From the NCBI GenBank assembly GCA_902583345.1, contig CACHVT010000003.1:1-64000 (forward strand): a stretch of DNA of 64,000 nt. The letters are read 5' to 3'. This DNA is from an uncultured Pelagibacteraceae bacterium (lineage in GTDB: Bacteria > Pseudomonadota > Alphaproteobacteria > Pelagibacterales > Pelagibacteraceae). How positions within the stretch are numbered: position 1 is the stretch's first letter; each line of letters opens with the position of its first letter. Shown piece by piece: positions 1 through 7,622 of the stretch. The notes under the pieces are model-generated. The model worked only from the letters and a program-made list of their open reading frames with translations, was not told the DNA's origin and ran no database searches. The position numbers and the translations under genes are program-made.

Positions 1-2
1 GA

Positions 3-404
3 TTTAAGAAAAAAATTATAGTTACACGAGACATAGAAATTAATAATAGAAATATGGATTTTTATGAAAAATTTAACGTATACGATTTTAATAGCAAAAA
101 TTTCATCGATAACAAATCAAACATAATACTGATGGAAAATGTTCGAGGAGAGGAACTGTATGATATAATACGAAAAGCTGATAAAATTATTGCTTTACAT
201 GGAATGATCACAAGTTTTGCATGGATCGAAAAAAAAAAAGTTTTAGATCTTTATTTTTGTGAAATAAATAATTGGAACGATTATAGAAAGTATAGAAATT
301 CCTTTTATGAGTTTAAACCTTCATATAAAGGATATGATTTTATTATTCCAAAAAAAGATATAAAAAAAACTTTAAAAAAAATGAATTTTTTTCTAAAAAA
401 ATGA
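3..404 (+). CDS. C-terminal fragment of a glycosyltransferase-like protein (5' end outside window)
   Basis: The reading frame is open from the window edge, so the ATG at 54 is probably internal. The visible 133 residues contain a stretch resembling the donor-binding half of GT-B enzymes: 'IRKADKIIALHG' followed by a hydrophobic run, in the manner of GT9/heptosyltransferase 'ADLVI..H' segments. The similarity is weak and the family is inference. The stop overlaps the next gene's start (ATGA, 401-404), and that neighbour is a fucosyltransferase-like enzyme, which supports a surface-polysaccharide role. No membrane segment is visible in the part seen. Confidence 0.45.
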   Translation, partial: FKKKIIVTRDIEINNRNMDFYEKFNVYDFNSKNFIDNKSNIILMENVRGEELYDIIRKADKIIALHGMITSFAWIEKKKVLDLYFCEINNWNDYRKYRNSFYEFKPSYKGYDFIIPKKDIKKTLKKMNFFLKK

Positions 405-1342
405 ATAAAAGAATTATTTTAAGAGTCTCTAACGAAATAGGTAATCAAATGTTTATGTATGCATCAGCGTATTCTTTTGCAAAAAAAATGAATAGAGAAC
501 TATTTATAGATAATGAGACCGCATTTTTACTTAAAAAAAATATAAGTAAATATGGTCTGGATAATTTTAGGATATCAGCTTCTATTGTTGATGACAAATT
601 TAAGTTTAAAAATTTAAATGGTTATTTGAGACGTAAAATAATACTAAAAACAGATTTTATAAGATCACAAAAAAGGTTTTATGTTGAAAAAAAAGACAAT
701 AATAAAATAACAAAATTTGATGAAAATTTTATAAATAATTCATTTGATGAAAACCTGCATTTAGAAGGTCATTTTGAAAGTCCTAGATATTTCAATATGT
801 ATGCTGATGAAATAAAGCAACAGTATAAGTTTATTAAGGAGGCCGAATTTAAGCAGTTTCCTATCTACGATCAAATAAACAACGCTAAATCTGTTGGGAT
901 TTGTATTAGACAAAATCGTTTTAACGAGGGTTATGGAAAAAATAATAATGATAACATCAATAAATCTAAATATTATTCAAAAGAACAAATAAAATATATT
1001 AATAAATCTGTCGAATTAGTTAGAAATAAAGTACAAGATGCTAAATTTTATTTATGGTCAAACGATTATTCGAATATCAAAAAAGAAAATTTTAATTTTG
1101 AAGTTAATTTTGTTGATACTGCCAAATATAAAAATAATCTTGATATAAGAGCGTTAAATCTTTTTTTACTATCAAAATGTAAACATTTTGTTGTAACTCC
1201 ATCCACTTTTAGCTGGTGGGGTGCATGGCTTGGAGAAAGTAAGACGAGCATAATCTTGAGACCAAATCCAAATTATTTTTCGCTATTTAAAATCAACAAC
1301 CTCGACTTTTGGCCCAAAAAATGGACAGAAATTAATGAATAA
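401..1342 (+). CDS. GT11 family alpha-1,2-fucosyltransferase-like glycosyltransferase
   Basis: 313 aa, normal length for family GT11, which transfers fucose from GDP-fucose onto sugar acceptors of cell-surface glycans. The N-terminal family signature is present as 'NEIGNQMFMYASAYSFA' (residues 11-27), and the C-terminal 'TPSTFSWWGAWLG' (266-278) is a near-exact GT11 motif. The central HxRRxD donor motif is degenerate: residues 166-174 read GICIRQNRF, keeping one Arg but losing His and Asp, so donor specificity may differ. It starts on ATGA with the upstream gene and its last codons overlap the next ORF's start (1335). Surface polysaccharide island context. Fucose specificity is inference. Confidence 0.8.
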   Translation: MNKRIILRVSNEIGNQMFMYASAYSFAKKMNRELFIDNETAFLLKKNISKYGLDNFRISASIVDDKFKFKNLNGYLRRKIILKTDFIRSQKRFYVEKKDNNKITKFDENFINNSFDENLHLEGHFESPRYFNMYADEIKQQYKFIKEAEFKQFPIYDQINNAKSVGICIRQNRFNEGYGKNNNDNINKSKYYSKEQIKYINKSVELVRNKVQDAKFYLWSNDYSNIKKENFNFEVNFVDTAKYKNNLDIRALNLFLLSKCKHFVVTPSTFSWWGAWLGESKTSIILRPNPNYFSLFKINNLDFWPKKWTEINE

Positions 1343-2417
1343 TTTTAACAAGGTTTTTTATATTCTTTTTTTATTATTTGTATTTGAGCTAATAAGTTAT
1401 GGATTTTATAAGCTGAATTTACTTGAAATATCTCACAAACCCAAAATTTATTTGTCAAAAAATGAAGTTCCTAATGATGAATGGTGGACTGAGGAAAATA
1501 TATGGGGCGCATGGCACATAAAAAATAGTGAAACCAGACAAATAAGAAGTTGTTATAACGCAACTTATATTTCTAACGAAGTAGGTGCCAGAGATGATTC
1601 TTTTTTATTTAACAATCCAAATGATATCATTCTAATAGGAGATTCATTTGCTGAGGGCTATGGAGTAAATCATGATAATACATCACAAAAATATATTGAA
1701 AATCTAACTGGTTTTAATGTTCTTAATTTTGGAGTTTCAAAAAATTTCGGAATAGTTCAATATTATGAAATTTACAAAAACCTTGCTAAGAATTATAAAC
1801 ATAACAAACTAATAATCTTTTTTTTACCAAGTAATGATTTTGGTGAAAATGATTATAACAATTGGCGAGGTTCAAAAAGATATCGTCCTTACTATAAAAA
1901 GATAGAAAATAATAATTATGAAACCTTTATACCAAATGATGCTGTAAAAAATTATAAATCTCAAACCAAAAAAATCAAAAAAATATTTAAAAATTATTTT
2001 TGGACATCTGGTTTGTTTATAAACTTAAATTATAATTATAAAATTTACAGAGCTAAAAAAAAATATGGCAAAGATACATTTTCTGGTTACTTTGATTCTA
2101 AACTAGATCAACAAAAAGCCGCAATCTATTTCATTAAAAAAATAATAGATGAAGCTAATATTAAAACATATTTAGTTAGCATTCCAAGAATTCAAGACTT
2201 TGAAAGATTCAATAGAGGTGAAAGTCTACAAGATGTTTTTTGGGTAAAATCTCTTAAAGATTTGACTAAAAAAAATAAAAAGTTTACCTTTATTGACTTA
2301 ATTCAATATCCTACACCTAATTTAGAGGATCTTTATTTAAAATGTGATGGTCATTGGACTATTGTTGGCAATAAATGGGCTGCAGAAATTATTTCTAGTA
2401 AATTATTGAGAAATTAA
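1335..2417 (+). CDS. Membrane-anchored SGNH/GDSL-family hydrolase
   Basis: 360 aa. One hydrophobic N-terminal segment (about residues 7-25) predicts a signal anchor, with the rest in the periplasm. Block I is 'IGDSFAEGYGV' with nucleophile Ser104; block V is 'DGHWTIVGN' with Asp338 and His340, so the catalytic triad is complete. SGNH proteins beside glycosyltransferases usually add or remove acyl groups on exopolysaccharide or O-antigen (AlgJ/AlgX-like); this exact activity is inferred. It overlaps the fucosyltransferase gene by 8 bp, and its stop overlaps the stop of the convergent recombinase gene by 4 bp (2414-2417). Confidence 0.75.
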   Translation: MNNFNKVFYILFLLFVFELISYGFYKLNLLEISHKPKIYLSKNEVPNDEWWTEENIWGAWHIKNSETRQIRSCYNATYISNEVGARDDSFLFNNPNDIILIGDSFAEGYGVNHDNTSQKYIENLTGFNVLNFGVSKNFGIVQYYEIYKNLAKNYKHNKLIIFFLPSNDFGENDYNNWRGSKRYRPYYKKIENNNYETFIPNDAVKNYKSQTKKIKKIFKNYFWTSGLFINLNYNYKIYRAKKKYGKDTFSGYFDSKLDQQKAAIYFIKKIIDEANIKTYLVSIPRIQDFERFNRGESLQDVFWVKSLKDLTKKNKKFTFIDLIQYPTPNLEDLYLKCDGHWTIVGNKWAAEIISSKLLRN

Positions 2418-3367
2418 ATTTTAATTTTATTTAAAGCATTATTTTTAAATATATTTGCTTCTTTTATATATCTTCTTACCATTTGAGTTGTTTTATGACC
2501 AGTCATAGCCATAATACTTCGCTCATCTGCACCCGACTCGGCTGCTACCGTTGCAAAACCTGATCTTAAACTATGGCCTGCAAAATTTTTATTTTCAATA
2601 CCAGCTAAGTCTAAATATTCTTTCAGTAACAAAACCACTGATTGGTCTGTTAATCTTTTATCAGTTAATATTGAACCTTTAGAAAATCTTCTAAAAATTG
2701 GACCTGATTTTATTTTAGTAATTTCTAACCATTTTTTAAGAGTTGCCACTGGGCAATAGGCATCATTAGTGAAGTAGGGCAGTCCTTTGGTCATACCCTC
2801 GCCAAATTGATCAGTTTTTGACCTTTTTATATTAATTTTAAGACCTTCTTGAACAAATTCTAAATCCTCACGATCAATTGAAATGAGTTCTGTTCGTCTA
2901 AAACCACCTCCAAAGCCCACTAAGATGATAGACTTGTCTCTAAGCTTCTTGATATTTTTAATTTTTTGCTCATCTATTACATTAATTAATGATTTTAAAT
3001 GATTGATTAATATAGGTTTTTTACCTTTTTGAATGCTTCCTTTTACTCTTCTTATCCCCATTAAATTTTCAATAATAATTGGATGTTTAGTATCCAAATA
3101 ATGTCCTTTAAGCTTATGAACCATGCTTATTGATACTAATCGTCTTCTTAAAGTACTGATTTTTGAATTTTTTGAAAGGTGTGTAAGGTATAAGGAAACT
3201 ATTTTTGGCTCTGACGGTAAAGAATTTAAACCATGCTTAGCACAAAAAGCATCAAAATCTTTAAAGTCTGACTTATATGCTCTTAAAGTATTATTTGCCT
3301 TAGAGCTTTTGAGGTTATTTAATGTTGCCTCATGAAGCGATTTTAGGTCAGTTGTGAGTTCGTTCAT
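2414..3367 (-). CDS. Tyrosine recombinase / integrase
   Basis: 317 aa with the two-domain layout of Xer/phage integrases: an N-terminal core-binding SAM-like domain (about 1-105) and a C-terminal catalytic domain. All catalytic residues can be seen: Arg158 in 'GGGFRRTELI', a candidate beta-hairpin Lys182/184, His265 and Arg268 in 'GHSLRSGFA', His291 in 'MTGHK' and nucleophile Tyr300 in 'VRRYI'. It therefore looks intact. It lies between surface-glycan genes and a G+C-rich structured element, as integrases often sit at the edge of an island beside an RNA gene. It is not obviously XerC/D, since no usual Xer neighbours are present, nor IntI. The ATG at 3367 was chosen as the first start. Confidence 0.88.
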   Translation of the reverse strand: MNELTTDLKSLHEATLNNLKSSKANNTLRAYKSDFKDFDAFCAKHGLNSLPSEPKIVSLYLTHLSKNSKISTLRRRLVSISMVHKLKGHYLDTKHPIIIENLMGIRRVKGSIQKGKKPILINHLKSLINVIDEQKIKNIKKLRDKSIILVGFGGGFRRTELISIDREDLEFVQEGLKINIKRSKTDQFGEGMTKGLPYFTNDAYCPVATLKKWLEITKIKSGPIFRRFSKGSILTDKRLTDQSVVLLLKEYLDLAGIENKNFAGHSLRSGFATVAAESGADERSIMAMTGHKTTQMVRRYIKEANIFKNNALNKIKI

Positions 3368-3451
3368 ATAATTACTATTGATAACAATTAATTATCATTA
3401 ATAATAATATAACTCATTTAATAAGTCAACCGAATAAGTTAAATTATTTTA

Positions 3452-3616
3452 ATGCCAAAATATGTGTTAATTGGATTAATTGTAATAATTGGTTTGTTTG
3501 TTGGAATGAATGTTTGGTCCAAACTTACTGAGAAAACTAAAAACAGGTCTATAGCATCAATTTTTGGAGTTATAATGATTGGTTTTATAATTTTGATTGC
3601 CCTTCTTTTATTCTAA
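3452..3616 (+). CDS. Small two-TM membrane protein, hypothetical (54 aa)
   Basis: An ATG-started 54-codon frame coding for two hydrophobic helices (about residues 4-19 and 37-53) separated by a short charged loop, 'WSKLTEKTKNRS'. This is a membrane hairpin of the HIG1/DUF-type size class. I do not recognise the family. It is transcribed away from the recombinase gene, and an ATCAC/GTGAT hairpin (3650-3666) follows its stop. The hydrophobic-loop-hydrophobic pattern is better than chance for this base composition, but there is no strong ribosome binding site. Confidence 0.5.
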   Translation: MPKYVLIGLIVIIGLFVGMNVWSKLTEKTKNRSIASIFGVIMIGFIILIALLLF

Positions 3617-3702
3617 AAGTTATTAACGTTATTCACATACCAATTAAAAATCACCTAAAAAGTGATACATGCAACCTAATAAGTTTGATATATTCGATTT
3701 AA

Positions 3703-3880
3703 TTAAGGGGCAACCCTTAACTGGCCGATTGGGGAAAAACCGAGAGGTTCAAGCCCAGGGGGCAGAAAGTCTTGCGGAGTAGCGCTAAAATCGCAGGACG
3801 TAAGGCATGGCGGTAGCGCATACAACGACGTGCCAAAACTACTGTTCTTTGTGCCTTAAAAAGCACAAGGAAACAGGGTT
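3703..3880 (+). ncRNA. G+C-rich structured RNA candidate, family not identified
   Basis: An abrupt island of G+C in A+T-rich DNA: 67 of the 120 bases in 3721-3840 are G or C by hand count. Pairing elements I can see: stem 3703-3709/3714-3720 closed by a GCAA tetraloop; stem 3738-3741/3746-3749 with a GAGA tetraloop, enclosed by CTGG/CCAG (3721-3724/3755-3758); an 8-bp stem 3769-3776/3792-3799; GGCA/TGCC (3804-3807/3831-3834); and an interrupted 11-bp hairpin 3842-3854/3863-3876. AACCCT (3712-3717) can alternatively pair with AGGGTT (3875-3880), closing the element. The heptamer GTAGCGC occurs twice (3779, 3813). It lacks the RNase P and SRP signatures I know, and no tRNA-like ends or proper tag ORF of tmRNA are present. 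Size and closed ends could fit 6S RNA. Strand is inferred. Confidence 0.6.
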
Positions 3881-3897
3881 TATGAATTTTTAAACTC

Positions 3898-4167
3898 ATG
3901 AAAGGCACTAAATTTCAGATTAAGGTCTGGAGATATCTTAAAAAAATACCTAAAGGTAAAGTTAAAACCTATAAAGAAGTTGCTATTGCTATAAATAGAC
4001 CTAAATCAGCAAGAGCAGTAGCTAATGCATGTGGTAATAATCCTTATGCACCCAGTGTACCATGTCATAGAGTAATTAGATCTGATAGAAGTCTAGGTGG
4101 TTATTCTGCTCCTGGCGGCGTAAAGGCTAAGAAAAGATTGCTTAAAAAAGAAGGTTTTTCGCTCTAA
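3898..4167 (+). CDS. Methylated-DNA-[protein]-cysteine S-methyltransferase family protein (Ogt/MGMT-like)
   Basis: 89 aa, only the C-terminal DNA-binding/active-site domain of O6-alkylguanine alkyltransferases, without the N-terminal RNase H-like domain of Ada/Ogt. The active-site motif PCHRV is intact (Cys56, His57, Arg58), as is the recognition-helix region 'SARAVANACGNNP' (37-49, with the Arg finger). Because Cys is retained it could be a true suicide alkyl acceptor; single-domain relatives that carry Trp instead are alkyltransferase-like proteins. It begins about 17 bp after the structured RNA candidate and ends at a 411-bp empty stretch. Confidence 0.85.
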   Translation: MKGTKFQIKVWRYLKKIPKGKVKTYKEVAIAINRPKSARAVANACGNNPYAPSVPCHRVIRSDRSLGGYSAPGGVKAKKRLLKKEGFSL

Positions 4168-4578
4168 AAGATAACAATACCAAGGGTTTTTACTTTTTGA
4201 TCCATTTTTTTATAGTTTTTTTAATTTTCTCCCCTCAGTTGTGCTATATATCATTATATCGCTAAATAAACCCCTTCTATGTGCGTTTAAATGCTATATT
4301 CCTTTTGTGCAAAGCTCCAGAATTTTTGTGTTTCAATAACCCTTTTTAAATTAAAAAAAAACTTTATTATTTGTTTATTACTTATTTTTGTTTATTTTAT
4401 TTAATTCTTACTCTCAAATTTCATTGATTTATTAGTTTTTTTACCATTAAATATTTTTTTATTTGAATACTCTAATTATTTTACCATTTAAACTTAATTA
4501 ATGTACTACTTTAAGTTATCAAAAATATTTAATAATATCAGTCATTTAAAGTTATAAATTAATGTATTATTTTAAGTA
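4168..4578. other. 411-bp gene-free A+T-rich gap between two convergent genes
   Basis: The longest gene-free stretch in the window, lying between the 3' ends of two convergent genes, so it cannot hold a promoter for either. It is almost all A/T with T-rich runs on the plus strand. The longest ATG frame I noticed (4291-4404, 37 codons) has no supporting feature. Two imperfect direct repeats occur at its right edge (4496-4519 and 4557-4580). I see no G+C-rich stem that would make a clean intrinsic terminator. It could be a decayed gene, an insertion scar or a small-RNA locus. Confidence 0.7.
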
Positions 4579-4580
4579 TT
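4496..4580. repeat. Imperfect direct repeat, 24-bp units spaced 61 bp
   Basis: Copy one (4496-4519) and copy two (4557-4580) share 20 of 24 positions, beginning AATTAATGTA and continuing with TTTAAGT. A related half-site CATTTAAAGTTAT lies between them (from 4543). The second copy runs into the stop codon of the transporter gene. Such A+T-rich similarity could arise by chance or slippage, so significance is modest. Confidence 0.4.
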
Positions 4581-5427
4581 AGTTAAATTTATTTAAAGCC
4601 TCTCTTCTAAGTATATAAATGCCAGATAATATAATTACAAACAATCCGAAAAAAGTCCAATTGTCAGGAAGGTGATTAAAGAAATAATAACCAATAATAA
4701 TATTAGTAATTATCTCAAAATAGCCAAAGGGAGCTAACTTCGATGCATCAGCAAATTTTAAAGAAAGAATTAGAAACAAATGACCTACTGATGCAAAAAA
4801 CCCTATGGCAAACATCATATACCATTCTGTAAAAGTTGGCTGAACCCATACTGCAGGCATAATTATTGATCCTATAACAGCACCAACTAAACCAGTTAAT
4901 AATAAAGTTAAAAGTGGATGATCAGAATTATGAAGTTTTCTAGTAACTATTAAATAAATTCCATATAAAAAACCAGTACCTAGAGCAGCAATACTGGCTA
5001 GATTTATCTCAACAAAACCAGGTCTCAAGACAATTAAAGAACCTATAAATCCCGTAATCACGGCAGCCCATCTTCTGAATCCAACTTTTTCATTTAACAA
5101 AATTGGGGATAATATAGTTACTACAAGTGGAGCTATAAAAGCTAATGTCAACGCTTTAGCTAAAGATATAATTGATATTGAGTAAAAAAATAAAATATTA
5201 GCAAAAAATAATAATAAACCACGAATAACTTGAAGCTTAGGATGATTTGTCCATTTAATATTTTTTCTGAAAAAAAAAAACATAATTGGAAAAGTAATTA
5301 ACACAGTAAAAAAATATCTAGACCATGTAATTTGAAGTATAGGGATTGACGAGCTTAAATATTTAGCAAAACCATCCATAATTGGCAGCATTATCCATGC
5401 TGACAAATTTAAGAAAATAGCTTTCAT
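4579..5427 (-). CDS. DMT superfamily (EamA) transporter
   Basis: 282 aa with about ten hydrophobic helices and two EamA repeats, the standard size for drug/metabolite exporters such as RhtA/YdcZ-type carriers. The second repeat shows the usual 'KFADASKLAPFGYFEII' pattern. Substrate cannot be read from sequence. It follows an AEC permease with no spacer (5427/5428) downstream of homoserine dehydrogenase, so efflux of homoserine- or threonine-related amino acids is conceivable but only inferred. It is the last gene of the minus-strand run that begins at rplM. Confidence 0.85.
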   Translation of the reverse strand: MKAIFLNLSAWIMLPIMDGFAKYLSSSIPILQITWSRYFFTVLITFPIMFFFFRKNIKWTNHPKLQVIRGLLLFFANILFFYSISIISLAKALTLAFIAPLVVTILSPILLNEKVGFRRWAAVITGFIGSLIVLRPGFVEINLASIAALGTGFLYGIYLIVTRKLHNSDHPLLTLLLTGLVGAVIGSIIMPAVWVQPTFTEWYMMFAIGFFASVGHLFLILSLKFADASKLAPFGYFEIITNIIIGYYFFNHLPDNWTFFGLFVIILSGIYILRREALNKFN

Positions 5428-6330
5428 TTATGTAAAATACTTTAAAGCACAAAAAACTACTATAGGCACAGTCACAAAAGACATAATGGTAGATACAACA
5501 ATTGTACTTGCGACACTGTCTACTATTTTTTTAGGGGAGTATATATTGGCAACTAAATAATTTAAAACAGCACTGGGCATAGAGCACTGTATTAAAAGAA
5601 CACCTGCAGCAAAACCAGAAAGATTGAAGTAATAAATCAAACCCAAACCTATAAGTGGTCCAAAAAACATACGCGTACATGAAGAAATTATTGCTTTATT
5701 TAATGAAAAAACTTTTAATCTTGTTAATGCTATTCCTAAAGACATTAAAATTAAAAAAATAGTAGCAAACATTAACCATTCTGTAGTATTGATAACAAAC
5801 ACTGGTAAGGTGATATCGTTATACAAAATAAATGCAGAAAATAAAATTGCATAAAATGGAGGATTCTTCAAAATGACACTTAAATTGAACTTTCTATCAG
5901 CAAGAAAAACACCCAAAGTAAAATGAAACAATATAATAATTGAAGTAATTGCAGCAGATACACCAAGGCCCTCAGATCCGTAAGCAAAAAGGCATATTGG
6001 AACGCCCATATTTCCTGTATTTGGTAAAATGAGTGGTGGTAACTCTCTTACTATGTCTTTTGTTTTTAAAAAAAAAAGAGTTGGAACACCGACTAATGCA
6101 AAGCATCCAATAGCTAACAAATAATACCAAAAATACTCCTTAAAGATATCAAAAGTAATTCCTGTGGAGGTTACAGCAAAAATAATCATTGCCGGTGTGC
6201 CGATATTTGCTGCAAAATTTGTAATAAAAGTTGTATCAATTTTAGGACTATTCCTTCCTAAATAATAACCAATACCAACAACAAAAAAAACAGGAAACAA
6301 TACTTCAAATAATTTAATATAAATTTCCAT
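5428..6330 (-). CDS. AEC family (auxin efflux carrier type) permease
   Basis: 300 aa with about ten membrane helices typical of PF03547 carriers. Family-like stretches include 'NTGNMGVPICLFAYG' in the first half and 'QCSMPSAVLNYLVANIY' near the C-terminus. Bacterial members move dicarboxylates (MdcF, MleP) or amino acids. It abuts homoserine dehydrogenase upstream (6330/6331) and the DMT transporter downstream, so the three are probably co-transcribed. Confidence 0.85.
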   Translation of the reverse strand: MEIYIKLFEVLFPVFFVVGIGYYLGRNSPKIDTTFITNFAANIGTPAMIIFAVTSTGITFDIFKEYFWYYLLAIGCFALVGVPTLFFLKTKDIVRELPPLILPNTGNMGVPICLFAYGSEGLGVSAAITSIIILFHFTLGVFLADRKFNLSVILKNPPFYAILFSAFILYNDITLPVFVINTTEWLMFATIFLILMSLGIALTRLKVFSLNKAIISSCTRMFFGPLIGLGLIYYFNLSGFAAGVLLIQCSMPSAVLNYLVANIYSPKKIVDSVASTIVVSTIMSFVTVPIVVFCALKYFT

Positions 6331-7620
6331 TTACAAAAGTCTTATCAAGATAGGATTTTTAAGTATATTTTTGTTAGACTTTAATGAATTTATACATCTT
6401 TGAGCGTTATATTCATTAGCTTTATGTGTGATAATAACTATAGATGCTGTTTTACGTTTATGATCTGGCATTTGAATTAATCTTTCAACAGAAATTTTTC
6501 TTTTTGCCAATAATTTAGTTATCTGTGAGAGAACACCTGGTTTATCTTTTACCTCTAACCTCATATACAATGAGTTTGAATACAAGTTAACATTATAAAC
6601 ATTAGCTTTCTTTCTCTTTTTATGAGGTAATCCAAATGGATATTTTATATTACCTCTTAAAATAGAAAGAAGATCTGACATTAAGGCGGACGAAGTAGGA
6701 CCTGGTCCAGCACCCTCCCCTTGTAAAATACTTTCTCCTATTGGTTTACCATTTACAATTACAGCATTCATCACACCATTTACATTTCCAATGTAAGTAT
6801 CCTTTTTTACCAAGCATGGATGAACTCTCTCAAAAAGTCTGTTACCTATAAGTTCAGTAATTCCTAAAAGTTTAATTCTGTAATTAAGTTGGCTAGCGAT
6901 ATCTATATCTTTATACTCAATGCTTTCTATTCCTTCCATTAAGCACTTATTGTTAGAAATTTTTTTATGAAAAGAAAGTGATGATAGAATTCTAACCTTA
7001 GCAAAAGCATCATATCCATTTAAATCAAGTTTTGGGTTTAGTGGTTCAGCATAACCTAGCAATTTAGCCTTTTTCAAAACGTTAGAAAAAGTATCGGCAT
7101 TTTTTTCCATTTCTGAAAGAATATAATTACAAGTGCCATTTAAAATCCCGTAGACTTTATTAATTTTATTAGTAGCCAAACTTTCCTTAATAGTTCTCAA
7201 AATTGGTATTCCTCCGGCTACGGAAGCCTCAAATTCTAAATTTACTTTATTTTTTTCAGCTATTTTAGATAAATAATCACCATGTTTAGCAATTAATGCT
7301 TTATTTGGTGTAATTACATGAATTTTATTTTTTAATGCAGTTTCAACAATTTTTTTAGATATACCATCAGACTTACCTACTACCTCAAATAATATATCAA
7401 CATTTAGATTGCGAATTATATCTAGCGGATTTTTAAAGAAAATTTTTTTATTAATTTTAAACTTTCGTTTTTTATTTTTGTTTTTAGCTGATAACGCAAT
7501 TAAATTTATCTTTTTTTCTGTCTTAAGTTCAATATCTTTTTTTTTAGTTTTAAGTTCATTGAAAAGGTGATTTCCAATTTGACCTAAACCAACTATAGCA
7601 ATATTTATATTTTTTTTCAT
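6331..7620 (-). CDS. hom: Homoserine dehydrogenase
   Basis: 429 aa from the ATG at 7620; an in-frame TTG two codons upstream (7626) is possible but less likely. It reduces aspartate semialdehyde to homoserine, the branch point to threonine and methionine, in the cytoplasm. Visible parts: N-terminal NAD(P) Rossmann motif 'IAIVGLGQIGNHLF', the central catalytic domain with 'VYGILNGTCNYILSEM', and a C-terminal ACT domain (last about 80 residues, 'RLEVKDKPGVLSQITKLLAK') that normally mediates threonine feedback. The product is the precursor of the O-acetylhomoserine used by the MetY encoded nearby on the other strand. Confidence 0.95.
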   Translation of the reverse strand: MKKNINIAIVGLGQIGNHLFNELKTKKKDIELKTEKKINLIALSAKNKNKKRKFKINKKIFFKNPLDIIRNLNVDILFEVVGKSDGISKKIVETALKNKIHVITPNKALIAKHGDYLSKIAEKNKVNLEFEASVAGGIPILRTIKESLATNKINKVYGILNGTCNYILSEMEKNADTFSNVLKKAKLLGYAEPLNPKLDLNGYDAFAKVRILSSLSFHKKISNNKCLMEGIESIEYKDIDIASQLNYRIKLLGITELIGNRLFERVHPCLVKKDTYIGNVNGVMNAVIVNGKPIGESILQGEGAGPGPTSSALMSDLLSILRGNIKYPFGLPHKKRKKANVYNVNLYSNSLYMRLEVKDKPGVLSQITKLLAKRKISVERLIQMPDHKRKTASIVIITHKANEYNAQRCINSLKSNKNILKNPILIRLL

Positions 7621-7622
7621 AA

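Noticed and set aside
3810..3860. Possible tmRNA tag reading frame (GCA TAC AAC GAC ... TAA)
   Set aside because: It superficially resembles the E. coli tmRNA resume region, but the encoded peptide would end in Val-Pro, not Ala-Ala, and no matching tRNA acceptor halves or T-arm could be found nearby.
3717..3908. 63-codon frame on the minus strand opposite the G+C-rich element
   Set aside because: It is created by the G+C-rich structured region, has no protein-like motif or membrane pattern, and runs over the start of the alkyltransferase gene.
4291..4404. 37-codon ATG frame in the convergent gap
   Set aside because: No ribosome binding site, no recognisable pattern beyond A/T-driven Phe/Leu/Ile content; chance frames of this size are expected.
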